A DNA stretch of 50,197 nt from W1P20-047 sp045118335. Lineage in GTDB: Bacteria; Actinomycetota; Coriobacteriia; Coriobacteriales; Eggerthellaceae. The DNA is taken from positions 1 to 50,197 of the forward strand of contig JBGUXY010000001.1 of NCBI GenBank assembly GCA_045118335.1. The letters are read 5' to 3'. The first letter of the stretch is position 1, and each line of letters starts with the position of its first letter. Positions 49,218-50,197 of the stretch are shown here, in pieces. The notes beneath the pieces are model-generated. The model made no database searches. It had not been told where the DNA came from and saw only the letters and a list, made by a program, of their open reading frames with translations. The position numbers and the translations under genes are program-made.

Positions 49218-50197
49218 ATGCTAGCTCCTGAAGAACAATTGAGAATCCTGAAGTCTGGTGCTTACGAAATCAAGCCGGAAGAGAAGCTGTTGGAAAAGCT
49301 CAAGCGCGCAACGCCTCTCAACGTCAAGCTGGGCGTTGATCCCACGGCCCCCGATATCCATCTGGGCCATGCGGTTCCGCTCCGCAAGCTTCGCGCCTTT
49401 CAGGATCTGGGGCATCGGGTGACGCTCATCATCGGTGACGCAACAGCGCTTATCGGCGACCCTTCGGGGCGCAACTCCACGCGTCCACAACTTACGCCCG
49501 AACAGGTTGCCGTCAACGCGCAGACCTATGTGGACCAGGCGTTCAAGATCTTGGACCCGGAAAAGACCACGCTTAGGCACAACTCCGAATGGTTGCTGGC
49601 CATGGGCTTAGAAGACCTGCTGAAGGTTACCTCGCAGTTCACCGTGGCGCGCATCTTGGAGCGCGACGACTTCCACAACCGTTACACGGGCGGGTTGCCC
49701 ATTGGCGTGCACGAGTTCCTCTATCCCATCATGCAAGCCTACGATTCCGTGGTCATCAAGGCCGACGTCGAGTTGGGCGGCACCGATCAGCTGTTCAACC
49801 TCCTGGCGGGTCGCGAGCTCATGGAAAAGATGGGCATGGAGCCGCAGGTGTGCCTTACGCTGCCGCTGCTCGAAGGCACCGATGGTATTCAGAAGATGTC
49901 CAAGAGCTATGGTAACTATATAGGTGTGACAGACGAGCCATCAGATATGTTCGGCAAGGTTATGTCAATACCCGATGAACTCATGGTGAAGTACTATCGC
50001 CTTGCCTCGACGGTGCCGGTTGATGAGATTGACGCAATTGAAGCGGGTCTTGCCGCCGATGATTTGCATCCGAACAAAGTCAAGCGACAGTTAGCGCGCA
50101 ATATCGTTGCATCGTATTACGATGACGCGTCGGCTATGGCGGCGGAAGAGCAGTTCGATCTCGTTTTCAAGCAGCATCAGCTTCCAGATGACATTCC
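49218..50197 (+). CDS. tyrS: Tyrosyl-tRNA synthetase (3' end outside window)
   Basis: Class I enzyme charging tRNA-Tyr. The first 326 residues are visible. HLGH (48-51) is the HIGH motif, with KLGVDPTAPDIHLGHAV around it. GDATALIGDPSGR, VELGGTDQLFNLLAGR and KMSKS (226-230, in GIQKMSKSYGNYI) follow. The KMSKS form and sequence style match the TyrZ-like clade, not the KFGKT clade of E. coli. The C-terminal S4-like RNA-binding part would lie beyond the window. The ATG at 49218 follows AAAGGAAAC. Confidence 0.95.
   Translation, partial: MLAPEEQLRILKSGAYEIKPEEKLLEKLKRATPLNVKLGVDPTAPDIHLGHAVPLRKLRAFQDLGHRVTLIIGDATALIGDPSGRNSTRPQLTPEQVAVNAQTYVDQAFKILDPEKTTLRHNSEWLLAMGLEDLLKVTSQFTVARILERDDFHNRYTGGLPIGVHEFLYPIMQAYDSVVIKADVELGGTDQLFNLLAGRELMEKMGMEPQVCLTLPLLEGTDGIQKMSKSYGNYIGVTDEPSDMFGKVMSIPDELMVKYYRLASTVPVDEIDAIEAGLAADDLHPNKVKRQLARNIVASYYDDASAMAAEEQFDLVFKQHQLPDDI

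Noticed and set aside
1..50197. CRISPR array, prophage, integrated plasmid, replication origin
   Set aside because: No regularly spaced repeats, no phage or integrase genes, and no DnaA-box cluster seen. The only mobile-type gene is the RAYT.

Overview
The window looks like a core-chromosome segment from a moderately GC-rich, gut-type anaerobic actinobacterium. My best guess is Coriobacteriia, near Eggerthellaceae. That is an inference from protein flavour, a transcriptional T-box ahead of pheST, strong molybdenum-related content and U32/CapA-type genes; nothing here fixes the species. No rRNA, tRNA, CRISPR array or prophage was found. Most of the window is densely packed housekeeping metabolism.

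Layout. 1-634: C-terminal part of a helix-hairpin-helix protein, cut by the window edge. 1118-4880: molybdate uptake (modA, a modB with a large extra ectodomain, modC), with modA flanked by two related palindromic repeats. 5166-6672: the first molybdopterin step (moaA, moaC). 6850-9458: YebC-family regulator, a cysteine-synthase-like enzyme on the minus strand, and a zinc-ribbon protein. 9787-17599: a nearly complete histidine cluster, hisZG (one fused gene)-hisD-hisC-hisB-hisH-hisA-hisF-hisI, without hisE or a recognisable histidinol-phosphatase. 17620-19898: a PPC/DUF296 protein, a divergently controlled XRE-regulator/membrane-protein pair, and a double GNAT acetyltransferase. 19968-23920 (minus): pheS-pheT behind a phenylalanine T-box. 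24118-26388: ilvB-ilvN.

26414-30449 is the most accessory-looking stretch. It holds a RAYT-type HUH transposase bracketed by inverted REP-like repeats, a second repeat pair without a transposase, a tiny one-helix membrane peptide followed by a four-helix VanZ-like protein, a CapA-type lipoprotein, a DUF2284 protein and an unknown protein. 30569-34393 is a very large single-chain ABC transporter (ATPase plus FtsX-type permease with an extracytoplasmic region of about 760 residues). 34510-36207 (minus): a small unknown protein, a winged-helix regulator and two SlyD-like FKBP proteins, one with a degraded active site. 36427-38265: a membrane-bound nucleotide-sugar 4,6-dehydratase.

38508-43586 is an arginine cluster, argC-argJ-argB-argD-argR, with a candidate ARG box upstream, so the cluster appears to encode its own regulator. 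43732-48938: a class A penicillin-binding protein, a small lipoprotein and a U32 peptidase. The window ends inside tyrS.

How it fits together. ModABC imports molybdate and MoaA/MoaC begin the pterin that carries it, consistent with a cell rich in molybdoenzymes. The his, arg, ilv and cys genes indicate amino-acid prototrophy. The most unusual items are the HisZ-HisG fusion, the ModB ectodomain, the GTAC-core palindromes around modA, the RAYT/REP family, and the promoter-operator overlap of the XRE gene.
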